Assembly (NCBI GenBank): GCA_943788505.1
Contig: CALSQR010000001.1
Coordinates: 124,001 to 188,000, forward strand
Reading direction: 5' to 3'
Origin: an uncultured bacterium
GTDB taxonomy: Bacteria > Bacteroidota > Rhodothermia > Rhodothermales > UBA10348
DNA: 64,000 bases
Positions within the stretch are counted from its first letter, which is position 1. Every line of letters starts with the position of its first letter. A model generated the notes under the pieces. That model made no database searches. It was not told where the DNA came from and saw nothing but the letters and a program-made list of their open reading frames with translations. This document shows, one piece after another, positions 1-8,752 of the stretch. The position numbers and the translations under genes were made by a program.

Positions 1-1
1 G

Positions 2-43
2 CTCCCGGAAGATTATTTCGATATGACGTTTAAGTACGAATAA
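2..43 (+). CDS. 3' end of an upstream gene (partial)
   Basis: The frame starting at base 2 is open from the window edge and ends at TAA (41-43), giving a tail that reads LPEDYFDMTFKYE. It is too short to identify. The aromatic-rich tail could suit an outer-membrane or periplasmic protein, but this is a guess. No other reading of these bases is better supported. Confidence 0.3.
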   Translation, partial: LPEDYFDMTFKYE

Positions 44-256
44 AATTCGGTTGAAGTTGGTGGGAACCGTAGATCAGCGAATTATCAAAGACACTTCTAG
101 CAGCCCGCAACCAGGGAACTAGAGTCCGTAGTGTCTGGTGTGAGACATATGGGGTTTTCTCCAGCTATGTTATAGACCACAAGCAATCATTTATCAGGCC
201 GTCGGAACTCGTTGCAAACCAATAAGACCAGAGTTTTTTCATCATCTCAATCGATC

Positions 257-1423
257 ATGGAGATGTGGACGCACTTGCCGTTCTCACGAGTAGCGTGGCC
301 TATTCTTTTGTTTGTGTTGATTGGCATCGGGTGTAACGACGCAGAAGGCTTCCGAATGGACAGATTGCAATGGGAGAGGCAGTCTTGGGACAGTCTCCAT
401 GTCCAGCCATTATTTGTGTTGGATGAGCGAATGAAGGCACCAGTAGAGATTCGGCCCGACTTGGTACAGGTTACGCTATTCGATGCCTCCTATGACACAC
501 TCTACAGTGGCCAAGCTGGTATAATACCTCTGCAAGACATAGAGTTAGGAGATGCTGAAAGGGTGTTAATGGAAGTGTGTGGATTTTACGGTGAACGAGT
601 CGCTTGTGATCAGGAGAATGTTGAAGCGTCGGAAAAACGAGCGATCGTCGAGTACAATGTGACGTTTCCCCAAGGAGATCATGGGTATGAGCGAGCTTTT
701 GTTGACTCCAGAGTTCGATTGGAAAGGCGTCAGTTTGGAGAGGATTCTTGGGAGCGGATCACTCCTGCCAATCGCAAAGAGATCTGGGTTGATGCCTTTT
801 TGCCCGCACAAGAAAGCTCCCATATTCGTCTACCCGTAGCTCGCTCCGAACAAAGGTTCATTTTGACTCGATATGGCGGCTATCGAGATTTCCGGTACGC
901 CATTCAATCTTCTATGCTGGATGTGGACTCAGCACTAGTTCGCTTCGACTTATACGTTGGGTTATCCGACAATCTCGAACCTGTGGCCACCCAAGAGATT
1001 GTTCTTCGGCAGAAGAGCAGCTCAGAGCGCGAGGCGGAGATGCGTTTATTAGTTGAGGTGGGCGGAGCGCAAGTGCTGGATGCAGTTAGCGGATTCTTTG
1101 GAACGCGAAGAGCATATGTTTTTGTAAACGATTGGTCATACCAGGCTCTAGACAGAGTGTATCAGGCCACATTCGAACTGCACTGGCAGGATGGCTTTCG
1201 TGGAGCATGGTCTGATATGACCGGAGAAATGCACGTTCGCGCCGATGGAATGCTGGGGACGTATACACTCAGGAGAGCTAGCGAACGAGCTCAGGAAAGG
1301 TGGGATGAGCGAGTTGGAACACTTGTCCTTGAATTGGAGCCATTGTTTCCTGAGCTCTCAATGGACCCTTCACAAGAGGATTCAACATTACGTGATAACG
1401 AGAAAACAGGTAATAGACGCTAA
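257..1423 (+). CDS. Predicted lipoprotein, unknown function
   Basis: The product is about 388 residues, starting at the ATG at 257. A TTG at 212 is also in frame, but it would put 15 extra residues before the signal peptide. Residues 12-25 are hydrophobic and end in a lipobox with Cys26 (GIGC), so the protein is probably lipid-anchored after signal peptidase II cleavage. The mature part is mixed alpha/beta with many acidic and aromatic residues; I recognise no family. Its TAA overlaps the ATG of the next gene (TAATG), so the two are probably co-translated. Lipoprotein nature is well supported; function is unknown. Confidence 0.8.
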   Translation: MEMWTHLPFSRVAWPILLFVLIGIGCNDAEGFRMDRLQWERQSWDSLHVQPLFVLDERMKAPVEIRPDLVQVTLFDASYDTLYSGQAGIIPLQDIELGDAERVLMEVCGFYGERVACDQENVEASEKRAIVEYNVTFPQGDHGYERAFVDSRVRLERRQFGEDSWERITPANRKEIWVDAFLPAQESSHIRLPVARSEQRFILTRYGGYRDFRYAIQSSMLDVDSALVRFDLYVGLSDNLEPVATQEIVLRQKSSSEREAEMRLLVEVGGAQVLDAVSGFFGTRRAYVFVNDWSYQALDRVYQATFELHWQDGFRGAWSDMTGEMHVRADGMLGTYTLRRASERAQERWDERVGTLVLELEPLFPELSMDPSQEDSTLRDNEKTGNRR

Positions 1424-2421
1424 TGTCCTTCAAAGCTTTAGTTATCGAAGATGGACCTCAAAGGGCCCACATAAGGGACCTAACGCGTGATGATCTGCCA
1501 AATTCTGGCGATGTGCTTGTGCGTGTAGACTGGAGTGGAATCAATTACAAGGACGCTCTTGCTGTGACTGGAAAGGGTAAAATTATCCGCGGGGACTTGC
1601 CCTTCGTTCCAGGGATAGATCTTGCAGGGACAATTTTGGAATCGTCTAATCCAGAGTTTCCGGACGGATCTTCTTTCGTTTCGACAGGATGGGGAGTAGG
1701 CGAAGCTACTTGGGGGGGCTATAGCCGCATTCAACGACTTTCGTCCCGCGGACTGGTCCCGCTACCGGAAGGACTCACAACACGGGATTCCATGATTATT
1801 GGAACGGCCGGTTTTACCGCCATGTTGTCCCTTCAAGCGATTCAAACCCATGGACTGCCCAAAAATGCTGGAGAAATACTAGTTACCGGAGCGACTGGAG
1901 GTGTGGGAAGTTTTTCCGTGTTGTTGCTCTCAAAAGCAGGTTATCCCGTCACTGCAATGACAGGCAAGGCAGCTGCACATGAGTATTTACGTTCCTTGGG
2001 TGCCTCTGAGATCATTTCTAGAGACGTTCTCTCATCGGGCGCGCACCGACCACTAGATAAGGCCCGATGGGCAGGCTGCATCGATTCTGTGGGTGCAGGG
2101 GCCCTTGAGGCGACTCTTAGCCAGACCATGCGACATGGGGTTGTAGCTGCTTGTGGACTGGCTGCTGGTCCTGAATTGAACACAACCGTGTTTCCATTCA
2201 TCCTACGGGGTGTCAGGTTAATTGGAATCGACTCCAACACCTGCCCTCACCCTGAGCGAAGGGCAGCCTGGAAAGAGCTAGCCATCGTAGCATCAGAATT
2301 TGACCTGACTAGCTTGGCTACAACGATTGACCTAGAGGCGGTGCCACAAGCGTGTGAACAAATCTTGGCTGGAGGAATCCAGGGCAGATATCTAGTCGAC
2401 CTTAGAAACACGGATCTCTGA
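1423..2421 (+). CDS. acuI: YhdH/AcuI-type NADPH-dependent acrylyl-CoA reductase (MDR family)
   Basis: This 332-residue protein is a zinc-independent medium-chain dehydrogenase/reductase of the YhdH/YhfP group. The N-terminal GroES-like half carries INYKDA (residues 40-45) and PGIDLAGT, both typical of the group. The Rossmann half has the NADPH-binding GATGGVGS at 156-163. Characterised AcuI members reduce acryloyl-CoA to propionyl-CoA, which matters in DMSP or 3-hydroxypropionate breakdown; others are annotated only as quinone oxidoreductases. No DMSP genes are nearby, so the substrate is an inference. The start codon overlaps the stop of the upstream lipoprotein gene, and the end lies one base from a convergent small gene. 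Confidence 0.88.
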   Translation: MSFKALVIEDGPQRAHIRDLTRDDLPNSGDVLVRVDWSGINYKDALAVTGKGKIIRGDLPFVPGIDLAGTILESSNPEFPDGSSFVSTGWGVGEATWGGYSRIQRLSSRGLVPLPEGLTTRDSMIIGTAGFTAMLSLQAIQTHGLPKNAGEILVTGATGGVGSFSVLLLSKAGYPVTAMTGKAAAHEYLRSLGASEIISRDVLSSGAHRPLDKARWAGCIDSVGAGALEATLSQTMRHGVVAACGLAAGPELNTTVFPFILRGVRLIGIDSNTCPHPERRAAWKELAIVASEFDLTSLATTIDLEAVPQACEQILAGGIQGRYLVDLRNTDL

Positions 2422-2422
2422 T

Positions 2423-2695
2423 TTACTCCGCGCTCTTGCGTCTCTTTTTCGTACCGGGTGAAAAGTCGATCATTATGGCAATGATCAGTACCACGATCTG
2501 AAATGTGCCCCAAGTACCAGCGTAGATATTATCTACGACGGAGTACCATAGAAGTGTGGTAGGCGCAAATATAAATCCGATAATCGGCCAGAAAACGGTC
2601 CCGAACACGCTGGCAAACCAGTTTGTCATGAGCCAGAGGTAAAGAATGCTGAGTCGCGGAATGACCAGCGCACCGGCAATGAAAAAACAGGGCAT
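2423..2695 (-). CDS. Small integral membrane protein
   Basis: This 90-residue protein has two or three hydrophobic segments (about residues 3-23, 26-47 and 60-77) and a basic cytoplasmic-looking tail ending KKRRKSAE. It is convergent with acuI, with one base between the two stops. No family is recognised. The clear hydrophobic pattern and tight packing against acuI support a real gene, but there is no strong ribosome-binding site before the ATG. Confidence 0.6.
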   Translation of the reverse strand: MPCFFIAGALVIPRLSILYLWLMTNWFASVFGTVFWPIIGFIFAPTTLLWYSVVDNIYAGTWGTFQIVVLIIAIMIDFSPGTKKRRKSAE

Positions 2696-2909
2696 AAGGA
2701 TCTATGGTTGTGTTCGCGAAGAGCCTTTTCTCAACATCCAGCTCAAGAAAGATCTGACGTAGAGATTGAGATGCTTGGAGTAAACGTACGAATGAGCTCA
2801 AAGATGCGCCTTAACAAGTCCCATTGCCGACCGATACATCTAATTAGAGGTCCCGAATTTGGAGCCATTTTCAATAAAACATCTCTTTAGACGCAATTAG
2901 GGCAGTAAA

Positions 2910-3665
2910 GTGTTTGAATTTTTTCCCACTCGAAAAAACAGGCAACGAGGTTTATCCGAAGACCCCGCCGCGTTGCGTGTATCCGTTGGTCGGGGGAAAT
3001 CATTGAAGACAGAATTGATCGACTACACGTTGATTGACGAAACGCTGCACGAATGGATGGAAGAAGCACCTGGAATCGTCGCGAAGGAAAGTGCGCCGAC
3101 TAGGAATGAATCCGTTCCAGAACGCGACCGCGTAGTAGAGGCGGCCATTAAGCGTGGATTTATTACGGAAGACGACATGGCCGTATGGGCTCGACGTGCT
3201 GGGGGCAACCCGATTAGCACGTGGCGCCAAGTCGTTCGCTTGTCTCCAGAAAGAACCCAACAATTAGAAAGGCTTTCTTCCGAGGTCTATGGTTTTCGAC
3301 CTGTGCTGATCTGCCAGATGAGCACGCTCGTTTTGGCTGATTTGTTGACATGCCGTGTATCGCCCTTGCTGTGGCAGCAGATGTTTGAATTGGGTGTTGC
3401 ACCTGTGGTAGAGCACGGCGAATCACCGACACTCGATGGCCGGATTACCTGCGTATCAAGAGACCCAGCAAGTAGAAAGATCCGAGGCTTTATTGAACAG
3501 CTATCTGCATTTCGAGCCGATTTGTCTTATGCAGACGGTTCAGTGGTCGATACCATGATGAATATGATGGCGCAACATGTGCCTGCAATTGGCGCCTCAG
3601 TCTATGTCAACCGACCTAGAATGCAGCGTATTGAATCTATTCCAACCACTCGGAAAGCTGCTTAA
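2910..3665 (+). CDS. Stand-alone GspE/MshE N-terminal-domain-like protein
   Basis: The product is 251 residues from a GTG start preceded by AGGG. Residues about 71-240 resemble the N-terminal region of the GspE-type ATPase encoded immediately downstream. Both have ERDRVV followed by a G-[FL]-[IV]-T-[ED] helix-turn pattern, and both end their domain with a region rich in R, F and A. No Walker A or B motif is present, so this protein cannot be an ATPase. Residues 1-70 are a polar linker. The 11-bp gap to the ATPase gene suggests one operon. MshEN domains can bind cyclic di-GMP or a partner such as PilM/GspL, so a regulatory or scaffold role is possible; this is inference from weak similarity. 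Confidence 0.7.
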   Translation: MFEFFPTRKNRQRGLSEDPAALRVSVGRGKSLKTELIDYTLIDETLHEWMEEAPGIVAKESAPTRNESVPERDRVVEAAIKRGFITEDDMAVWARRAGGNPISTWRQVVRLSPERTQQLERLSSEVYGFRPVLICQMSTLVLADLLTCRVSPLLWQQMFELGVAPVVEHGESPTLDGRITCVSRDPASRKIRGFIEQLSAFRADLSYADGSVVDTMMNMMAQHVPAIGASVYVNRPRMQRIESIPTTRKAA

Positions 3666-3676
3666 TCATTCAGAGA

Positions 3677-5752
3677 ATGAAGTACTTCGGAGACATGCCG
3701 GACCATCAATCACAGGATTTGCCTTCAGCGGCGAATTCGGGGGGCTCGTCCCCGCCTGGCACTGATCCACCAACGCAAAGAAGGAACGCTTCAGACGTAT
3801 CAGGTCTCGATCCAGCGCCTCAACATTCCCCGTTAGGTTCCAGCGCAGATTCATTCAGTCAAGAAATAATACCTCCATCCTCAGCAGATCAGTATTCCCA
3901 GGACCGGCCACCCCTATCCCGGGAATCCTCACGTTCAACGGGTTCTAGTTCGCACTATGGTGATGCTGAAAGGGATAGGGTAGTTAGTCGCCTCCTGAAG
4001 AAAGGACTTGTGACCGACGAGCAGGTCCTAGATTCTTGGGAAGAGTGGTGCAAACTGCGTGACAGAGATATGCGTGTGCCGCTTTGGCGGGTTCTGGCGC
4101 TACACGATCAGCTAAGTTCTGAAGATGTGTTTAAAGAAGCGTCGCTGCTATATGCGTTTACGGAATCTGACGTTTCTCTTGAGGATGGCCTAGCGTTTCT
4201 TGAAAAGCATCAAAACCGGTTCCCGCATGAAGCATGGGATGAAATGGTCGAGCATTTTGTTCTGCCTGTTCGCATTGAGAAGGATCCTGCTGCAGGTGAA
4301 CTGCGATGGATGTTTATCACCCATGACCCGACTCGTCCAGAAATCCACCAAATCCTACAAGGGTTGAGGCTACGGCGATTTGAAGTGCGATTTGCACCAG
4401 AATCAATGCTAGGGTCACTGATCTCTGACAGCTTCTTGGGAAGGAATGAATACCTCGATAACCTAGACGACATGTCGGCTGTTGACATGGGGCTCTCCTA
4501 CGATCAGGAGGACAAGACGGTCGACGAAGATGCCCTTGAGGCTGAAATTAGTCGTTCGCATCTCATCAACCTGTTTGAAGCATCCCTTCTCGACGCTGTG
4601 CGAATGGGAGCCTCTGATGTTCACATTTACCCGAGCGCGGATGGACATATTGTTATTCAGATGCGCGTTGATGGGGAATTGGATGAATGGCGCGTAGAAG
4701 AACGATTCAGACCCGAGGCCTTCCTGGATGTGGTCAAGGACAACTCGATGAATGTGGATCGCTTCGACCGTGACATCGCGCAGGATGGATTTATTCAGCG
4801 CTGGATAGACGACGTTTTGATCAGGTTCAGGGTCTCTGTACTACCCATCGCATCAGCGCAGCAGCATCTGCACGCTGAAAGTATTGTGATACGTGTGCTC
4901 GATGATCGAAAGGTGTTGACAGATCTGCGTCAAATTGGATTGCTTGATGATGCATTTGCACGATTTCAGGAAGCTATCAGACAGCCACATGGCATGGTGA
5001 TGTTGACTGGACCTACTGGTTCAGGTAAAAGCACCACGCTTGTTGCAGCATTACATCAGGTGATCACGTCCAAGGTTAACGTGCTCACAGTAAAAGATCC
5101 TGTTGAATACCTCATGCGCGGAGTCCGCCAGATAAAACTCGGACATAAACTTGAGCTTGAAGGTGCGCTTCGAGCCATCCTTCGGCATGATCCTGACATA
5201 GTTATGGTAGGGGAGATGCGTGATCGTCAAACGGCTGAGCTCGCAATTAAGCTAGCAAATACGGGTCATCTGACGTTTTCAACGCTGCACACAAACGATG
5301 CTCCCAGTGCTGTAAGTAGACTGTTTAAAATGGGCGTCGAGCCCTTTCTGATCGCCTGTGCAATCAATATCATTGTAGCTCAGCGGTTGATCCGGAAGTT
5401 GTGTATGGCTTGTAGGATTCCGGACCCTCACCCTGATTTTGAGTTTCTGCGACATCTTGGATTCTCTGATGATGACATCTACGGCACCACCATTTATCAG
5501 ACCGGTGGAATCGGAGATTGCCGAGTCTGTAAAGGGACAGGCTACAAAGGACGGCGCGCCATCGCCGAAACCATGCTTTTCTCTCAGAAAATCCGATCTA
5601 TCATCATGTCCTCGGAAGACTTAGTAGACGAAGATCGATTGAGGGAATGCGCAGTTGAAGAGGGAATGACTACGCTTCCAGGTGCCGCTCGACAACTCGT
5701 ACTTAATGGCGAGACGAGTGTGGAGGAAGCAATTCGGGTGACAGGAACCTAG
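3677..5752 (+). CDS. GspE/PulE/PilB-family secretion or pilus-assembly ATPase
   Basis: This 691-residue protein has a Pro/Ser-rich N-terminal tail (1-95), an MshEN-like domain (about 98-255) and a catalytic T2SSE domain (about 290-690). Walker A GPTGSGKST lies at 445-453, the Walker B region DPDIVMVGEMRD at 505-516 and the His box FSTLHTND just after 530. A four-cysteine zinc site (CMAC and CRVC, about 574-620) is also visible. Such ATPases power type II secretion or type IV pilus assembly at the inner membrane. No other pilin or secretin genes are in the window, so the partner machine is unknown. An ATG at 3695 has a better GGAG ribosome-binding site than the ATG at 3677. Confidence 0.92.
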   Translation: MKYFGDMPDHQSQDLPSAANSGGSSPPGTDPPTQRRNASDVSGLDPAPQHSPLGSSADSFSQEIIPPSSADQYSQDRPPLSRESSRSTGSSSHYGDAERDRVVSRLLKKGLVTDEQVLDSWEEWCKLRDRDMRVPLWRVLALHDQLSSEDVFKEASLLYAFTESDVSLEDGLAFLEKHQNRFPHEAWDEMVEHFVLPVRIEKDPAAGELRWMFITHDPTRPEIHQILQGLRLRRFEVRFAPESMLGSLISDSFLGRNEYLDNLDDMSAVDMGLSYDQEDKTVDEDALEAEISRSHLINLFEASLLDAVRMGASDVHIYPSADGHIVIQMRVDGELDEWRVEERFRPEAFLDVVKDNSMNVDRFDRDIAQDGFIQRWIDDVLIRFRVSVLPIASAQQHLHAESIVIRVLDDRKVLTDLRQIGLLDDAFARFQEAIRQPHGMVMLTGPTGSGKSTTLVAALHQVITSKVNVLTVKDPVEYLMRGVRQIKLGHKLELEGALRAILRHDPDIVMVGEMRDRQTAELAIKLANTGHLTFSTLHTNDAPSAVSRLFKMGVEPFLIACAINIIVAQRLIRKLCMACRIPDPHPDFEFLRHLGFSDDDIYGTTIYQTGGIGDCRVCKGTGYKGRRAIAETMLFSQKIRSIIMSSEDLVDEDRLRECAVEEGMTTLPGAARQLVLNGETSVEEAIRVTGT

Positions 5753-5804
5753 GAGAGAGGCAAAGCTGCCTGTTCGCTGCTGTGTAAACTATTCACTGGC
5801 CGAG

Positions 5805-7172
5805 TTACTTTTGCTCAGAGCGCCGTTGCCACGTATACCATCCTACGAGAACCAGCGCTAGATACCCGGCCATGAGGCCCATGGTTAAGAGAAAACCGCC
5901 TGTGCTTCCATTAAAAACCGTGAAGGGTAAGTTGATCAACACCAGCAAAGGAAACGCAAACGCGAATGTTAGACCGCTTGCAATAACCAGCTCCTGAGCC
6001 ACAGGAAGCCTGAATTCAGGATCAGTAACCCGAAGCAATGTTAGGCCGGAACTGATAGTACCTGTCATTTGGGCAAACATCGAAATAAAGCGTTCAAATT
6101 GATGCGCTGAAAAGACCTTTGCTGACACCCATTTAATGAATAAGTACGTCACATATCCGCCGACACCCACCATGAGGAGAAGGGGGATAACGGCCTGAAT
6201 TGTAAAAGAAAGGCTGATTCCCATGATGGAGGCCACTATCAAAAACTCGGTGAAAGACCCAGTAAGTCGATGGAGTGTGCCCTGATCAACCCAGCGTCCA
6301 GCGTTGCTTCTGAAAAGCGTCGCCTTGATGGCAAGAGCTAATAGATTGGCGATGATAAAATGGAAGGACCATACAATGCTGACTTGTGAAGCCAGTCCAG
6401 CAGTTGTGAGCAGGTTCGCAAGCCCAACGCAGGCCCACCACGTTAGCCAATACACAGCACCAATAAGGGCGATGTGAACAGCTAACGTCTCTACAGATGC
6501 TCCTGAAAATGTGAGTTTGGAGCCCTCAATACCCGTACCTGGTGCTCTTATACCCGTTCGGATATGTTCTGGAATATCGTTCCAAGCCGGAGCGTCCTCT
6601 CGGCGATTGATGAGCAGCATGCCGAAACCATATGCAATCAGGAAACCAATGGCGGCTATCGTCAAGCCGATAGATCCTCCCGATTCAAATCCAAAGTCAG
6701 CCCACGATTGACCAATCGTATAAGCAATACCGGGGCCCATGGCGAAGCCGAGAGGTAACAGCATGCCCATAGCAGGGTTGACTTCGGGGAAAAGGGTAGC
6801 TGCAGCAAGTAGCGCAATCGATAGGCCGATAATGCCTTGCATACACATCACTGCGACCTGTAAGAGGCCTAAGTGTATCGCTGCGCCTGGCTGCTTTCTA
6901 TCCGTTCGCAGGAATCCAACGCAGATAAACGTCAGAGCTAGAAGATGGTATACCCAAACACCCATGCGTTCCGGGTCAATGGGTAGAAGCTGTAGCGCTT
7001 CGCGCCCCAAAAACAGGCCTATGAATCCAGCAATTAAGCTACTTGGGATAAGAAATCGCTGAAGAAGCTGAACTCGCCTCCTGAGTACAACGCCCACGAG
7101 CAACAGGATGCTAATCATCATGAAGTCTGTCATCAGATCTTGAACGGTCAGGTCAAGTGTCCAGGCATCCAT
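5805..7172 (-). CDS. GltS-like sodium/glutamate symporter family protein
   Basis: This 455-residue polytopic membrane protein has about eleven hydrophobic segments. It has a glycine-rich reentrant-type stretch (PLGFAMGPGIAYTIG) in the first half, as in the ESS (GltS) family. The family imports glutamate with Na+; substrate specificity here is inferred. It begins six bases after the stop of the PlsC-like gene on the same strand, so the two probably share a transcript. The C-terminal end is short and basic (WQRRSEQK). Confidence 0.78.
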   Translation of the reverse strand: MDAWTLDLTVQDLMTDFMMISILLLVGVVLRRRVQLLQRFLIPSSLIAGFIGLFLGREALQLLPIDPERMGVWVYHLLALTFICVGFLRTDRKQPGAAIHLGLLQVAVMCMQGIIGLSIALLAAATLFPEVNPAMGMLLPLGFAMGPGIAYTIGQSWADFGFESGGSIGLTIAAIGFLIAYGFGMLLINRREDAPAWNDIPEHIRTGIRAPGTGIEGSKLTFSGASVETLAVHIALIGAVYWLTWWACVGLANLLTTAGLASQVSIVWSFHFIIANLLALAIKATLFRSNAGRWVDQGTLHRLTGSFTEFLIVASIMGISLSFTIQAVIPLLLMVGVGGYVTYLFIKWVSAKVFSAHQFERFISMFAQMTGTISSGLTLLRVTDPEFRLPVAQELVIASGLTFAFAFPLLVLINLPFTVFNGSTGGFLLTMGLMAGYLALVLVGWYTWQRRSEQK

Positions 7173-7178
7173 GGCTAA

Positions 7179-8342
7179 TCAGTTGTTGATATGTGGGGCG
7201 AGTCGGGAAAGAGTGTCGTAATAAGCTAAAACGCTTCCTGAAGTTAGGTGGACCCTTACATGAAGTGATTTGCCCATAATCCAGAAGTAGTCACTTCGCT
7301 CGAGGCCCATATAGCGGATCGTCTCCAACGGAATGGTCATATCTCCGGCCTTGAGATGGTCTTTGAAGAGGTCAACCATACCTCTTTTGAACTCGGCCAC
7401 TTGTTGGCCGAGGGCATCCCGGACAGTGATCCGGCCTCGTTGAGAGATTAATGGACCCGTTAACGCGCCAGGTAAGTCCATGCTTGTGATCTGTTCGTAT
7501 AGATCGCCCGAGTTGACAATAGCACCCGTTCGTTGATCCAGCAAGCGAGAATCAGGTAGCACACGCCATGAGGCCGTTCCGCCAGTATTGGTTAGATGGG
7601 AGGGGGCGGTTACCCGAAGGCCCCCAAATAGTCCACTTTCAGGATCTCGATATAGTAATCGGTCTATACCAGAAGCTGGACGCCAAGCCCATGCCGGGCG
7701 AATATCCTCTGGAACGACGTTTTCATCAGCAGAAATCGGTGACTTTAATCGATCGAGGGCCGTCTTGAGGGTTGGGTTATCTGAGAAATCGACTGCTGGA
7801 TGGACTTTCAACTTGATATGTGCGGGCCGGGGCCACGGTGCCCAGCGCGGCCAACCGACATACGAGCCAATGATTTCTACAGGATAGACCGGGGCCCCGG
7901 CCCGCATAAACAACTTCGCCGTTGAGTCAATCCATGGTGCTGGTCGTCCATCCCATCTTCTGCCACCCTCCGGGAAAATGACAACTCGCCTGCCTGCATC
8001 TAGCATGCGCATGATGCGCCGAATCAGGTGAGGTTCTGGAACTCTTTTTCTGGTTCCTACGATACCGGCCGCCTGGAAAAGCTTCGCAATGGGCCCCGAT
8101 TCCAGGTATTCCATCGTCATGACACCCGCTGTCGATTCCCCTAATTGCGTAAACGCGTTCAGAATAAACGGGTCATAGTTGTTGGAGTGGTTACCGTAAA
8201 TGAAGCAAGGTCCCGGAGGTAGTTCTTCGGCACCTTCTATTTCAATATCCCAACAGGCCTTGCTGAAAGGGATGATTGTGGACCTAAATGCCAGTTCGGC
8301 TACGATCCTGCGAAGAGGTGGATGCTTATCTAAATGTGACAA
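7179..8342 (-). CDS. PlsC-type 1-acylglycerol-3-phosphate acyltransferase with long C-terminal extension
   Basis: This 387-residue protein starts at a TTG. The acyltransferase motif H-x4-D is seen as NHSNNYD at residues 51-57, and the substrate-binding FPEGGR at 123-128, so the N-terminal ~200 residues are a PlsC/LPLAT domain acting on lysophosphatidate or another acyl acceptor at the membrane. Residues ~205-387 form an extra region that I do not recognise, predicted mainly beta-strand. PlsC itself is usually about 240 residues, so this is a two-domain form. It is divergent from the HU gene and lies upstream of the GltS-like gene. Confidence 0.82.
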   Translation of the reverse strand: MSHLDKHPPLRRIVAELAFRSTIIPFSKACWDIEIEGAEELPPGPCFIYGNHSNNYDPFILNAFTQLGESTAGVMTMEYLESGPIAKLFQAAGIVGTRKRVPEPHLIRRIMRMLDAGRRVVIFPEGGRRWDGRPAPWIDSTAKLFMRAGAPVYPVEIIGSYVGWPRWAPWPRPAHIKLKVHPAVDFSDNPTLKTALDRLKSPISADENVVPEDIRPAWAWRPASGIDRLLYRDPESGLFGGLRVTAPSHLTNTGGTASWRVLPDSRLLDQRTGAIVNSGDLYEQITSMDLPGALTGPLISQRGRITVRDALGQQVAEFKRGMVDLFKDHLKAGDMTIPLETIRYMGLERSDYFWIMGKSLHVRVHLTSGSVLAYYDTLSRLAPHINN

Positions 8343-8349
8343 TTATCCG

Positions 8350-8379
8350 TTGTCATGGTTTGGAGATTGCCAATATACT
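8350..8379 (+). promoter_or_regulatory. Candidate sigma-70-type promoter of the HU gene
   Basis: TTGTCA (8350-8355) and TATACT (8374-8379) are separated by 18 bases and lie about 80 bases before the HU start, in the divergent gap with the plsC-like gene. Each box matches the classical consensus at five of six positions. Promoters in Bacteroidota-like organisms often depart from this consensus, so support is only moderate. Confidence 0.35.
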
Positions 8380-8457
8380 TTTCATTTCGCATCTTGCTGT
8401 ATCAAACGACGTAATCGCTTGACATACAACCACATACGCTCCGGCGGGAGAATTACG

Positions 8458-8742
8458 GTGACGAAAGCAGACATTATCGACCAGATATCGGCAGGGACAG
8501 GCTTGACCAAATTGGAAACGGAAGCGGTTGTGAATGGTTTTATCAGTGTCGTAAAGAGTGAACTGAAGCGTGGGGGAAGGATAGACCTGAGGGGATTCGG
8601 TTCGTTTACCGTTCAGCATCGTGCTGCACGAACGGCTCGAAATCCCAGGACCAACACGCCCGTTCACGTACCAGCCTCCGACATCCCCTTGTTTAAGGCA
8701 TCCAAAGAATTCAGAAAGGAAGTAGACGAGTCTGTTTCCTAA
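8458..8742 (+). CDS. HU/IHF-family DNA-binding protein
   Basis: The product is 94 residues from a GTG start preceded by GGGAG (8445-8449). The frame is open further upstream, but family similarity begins at TKADIIDQIS. The GFGSF core and the arm with an intercalating proline (ARNPRTNTPVHVP) are intact. HU-type proteins bend DNA non-specifically as a homodimer and compact the nucleoid; whether this is HU or an IHF-like paralogue cannot be told from sequence alone. A zinc-ribbon/TPR gene starts 10 bases downstream and is probably co-transcribed. Confidence 0.92.
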   Translation: MTKADIIDQISAGTGLTKLETEAVVNGFISVVKSELKRGGRIDLRGFGSFTVQHRAARTARNPRTNTPVHVPASDIPLFKASKEFRKEVDESVS

Positions 8743-8752
8743 GTACTACGGA

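Noticed and set aside
2910-3665. The GspE N-domain protein as a truncated GspE pseudogene
   Set aside because: It has its own start and stop, no broken ATPase remnant follows it, and its 70-residue N-terminal part differs from that of the neighbour.
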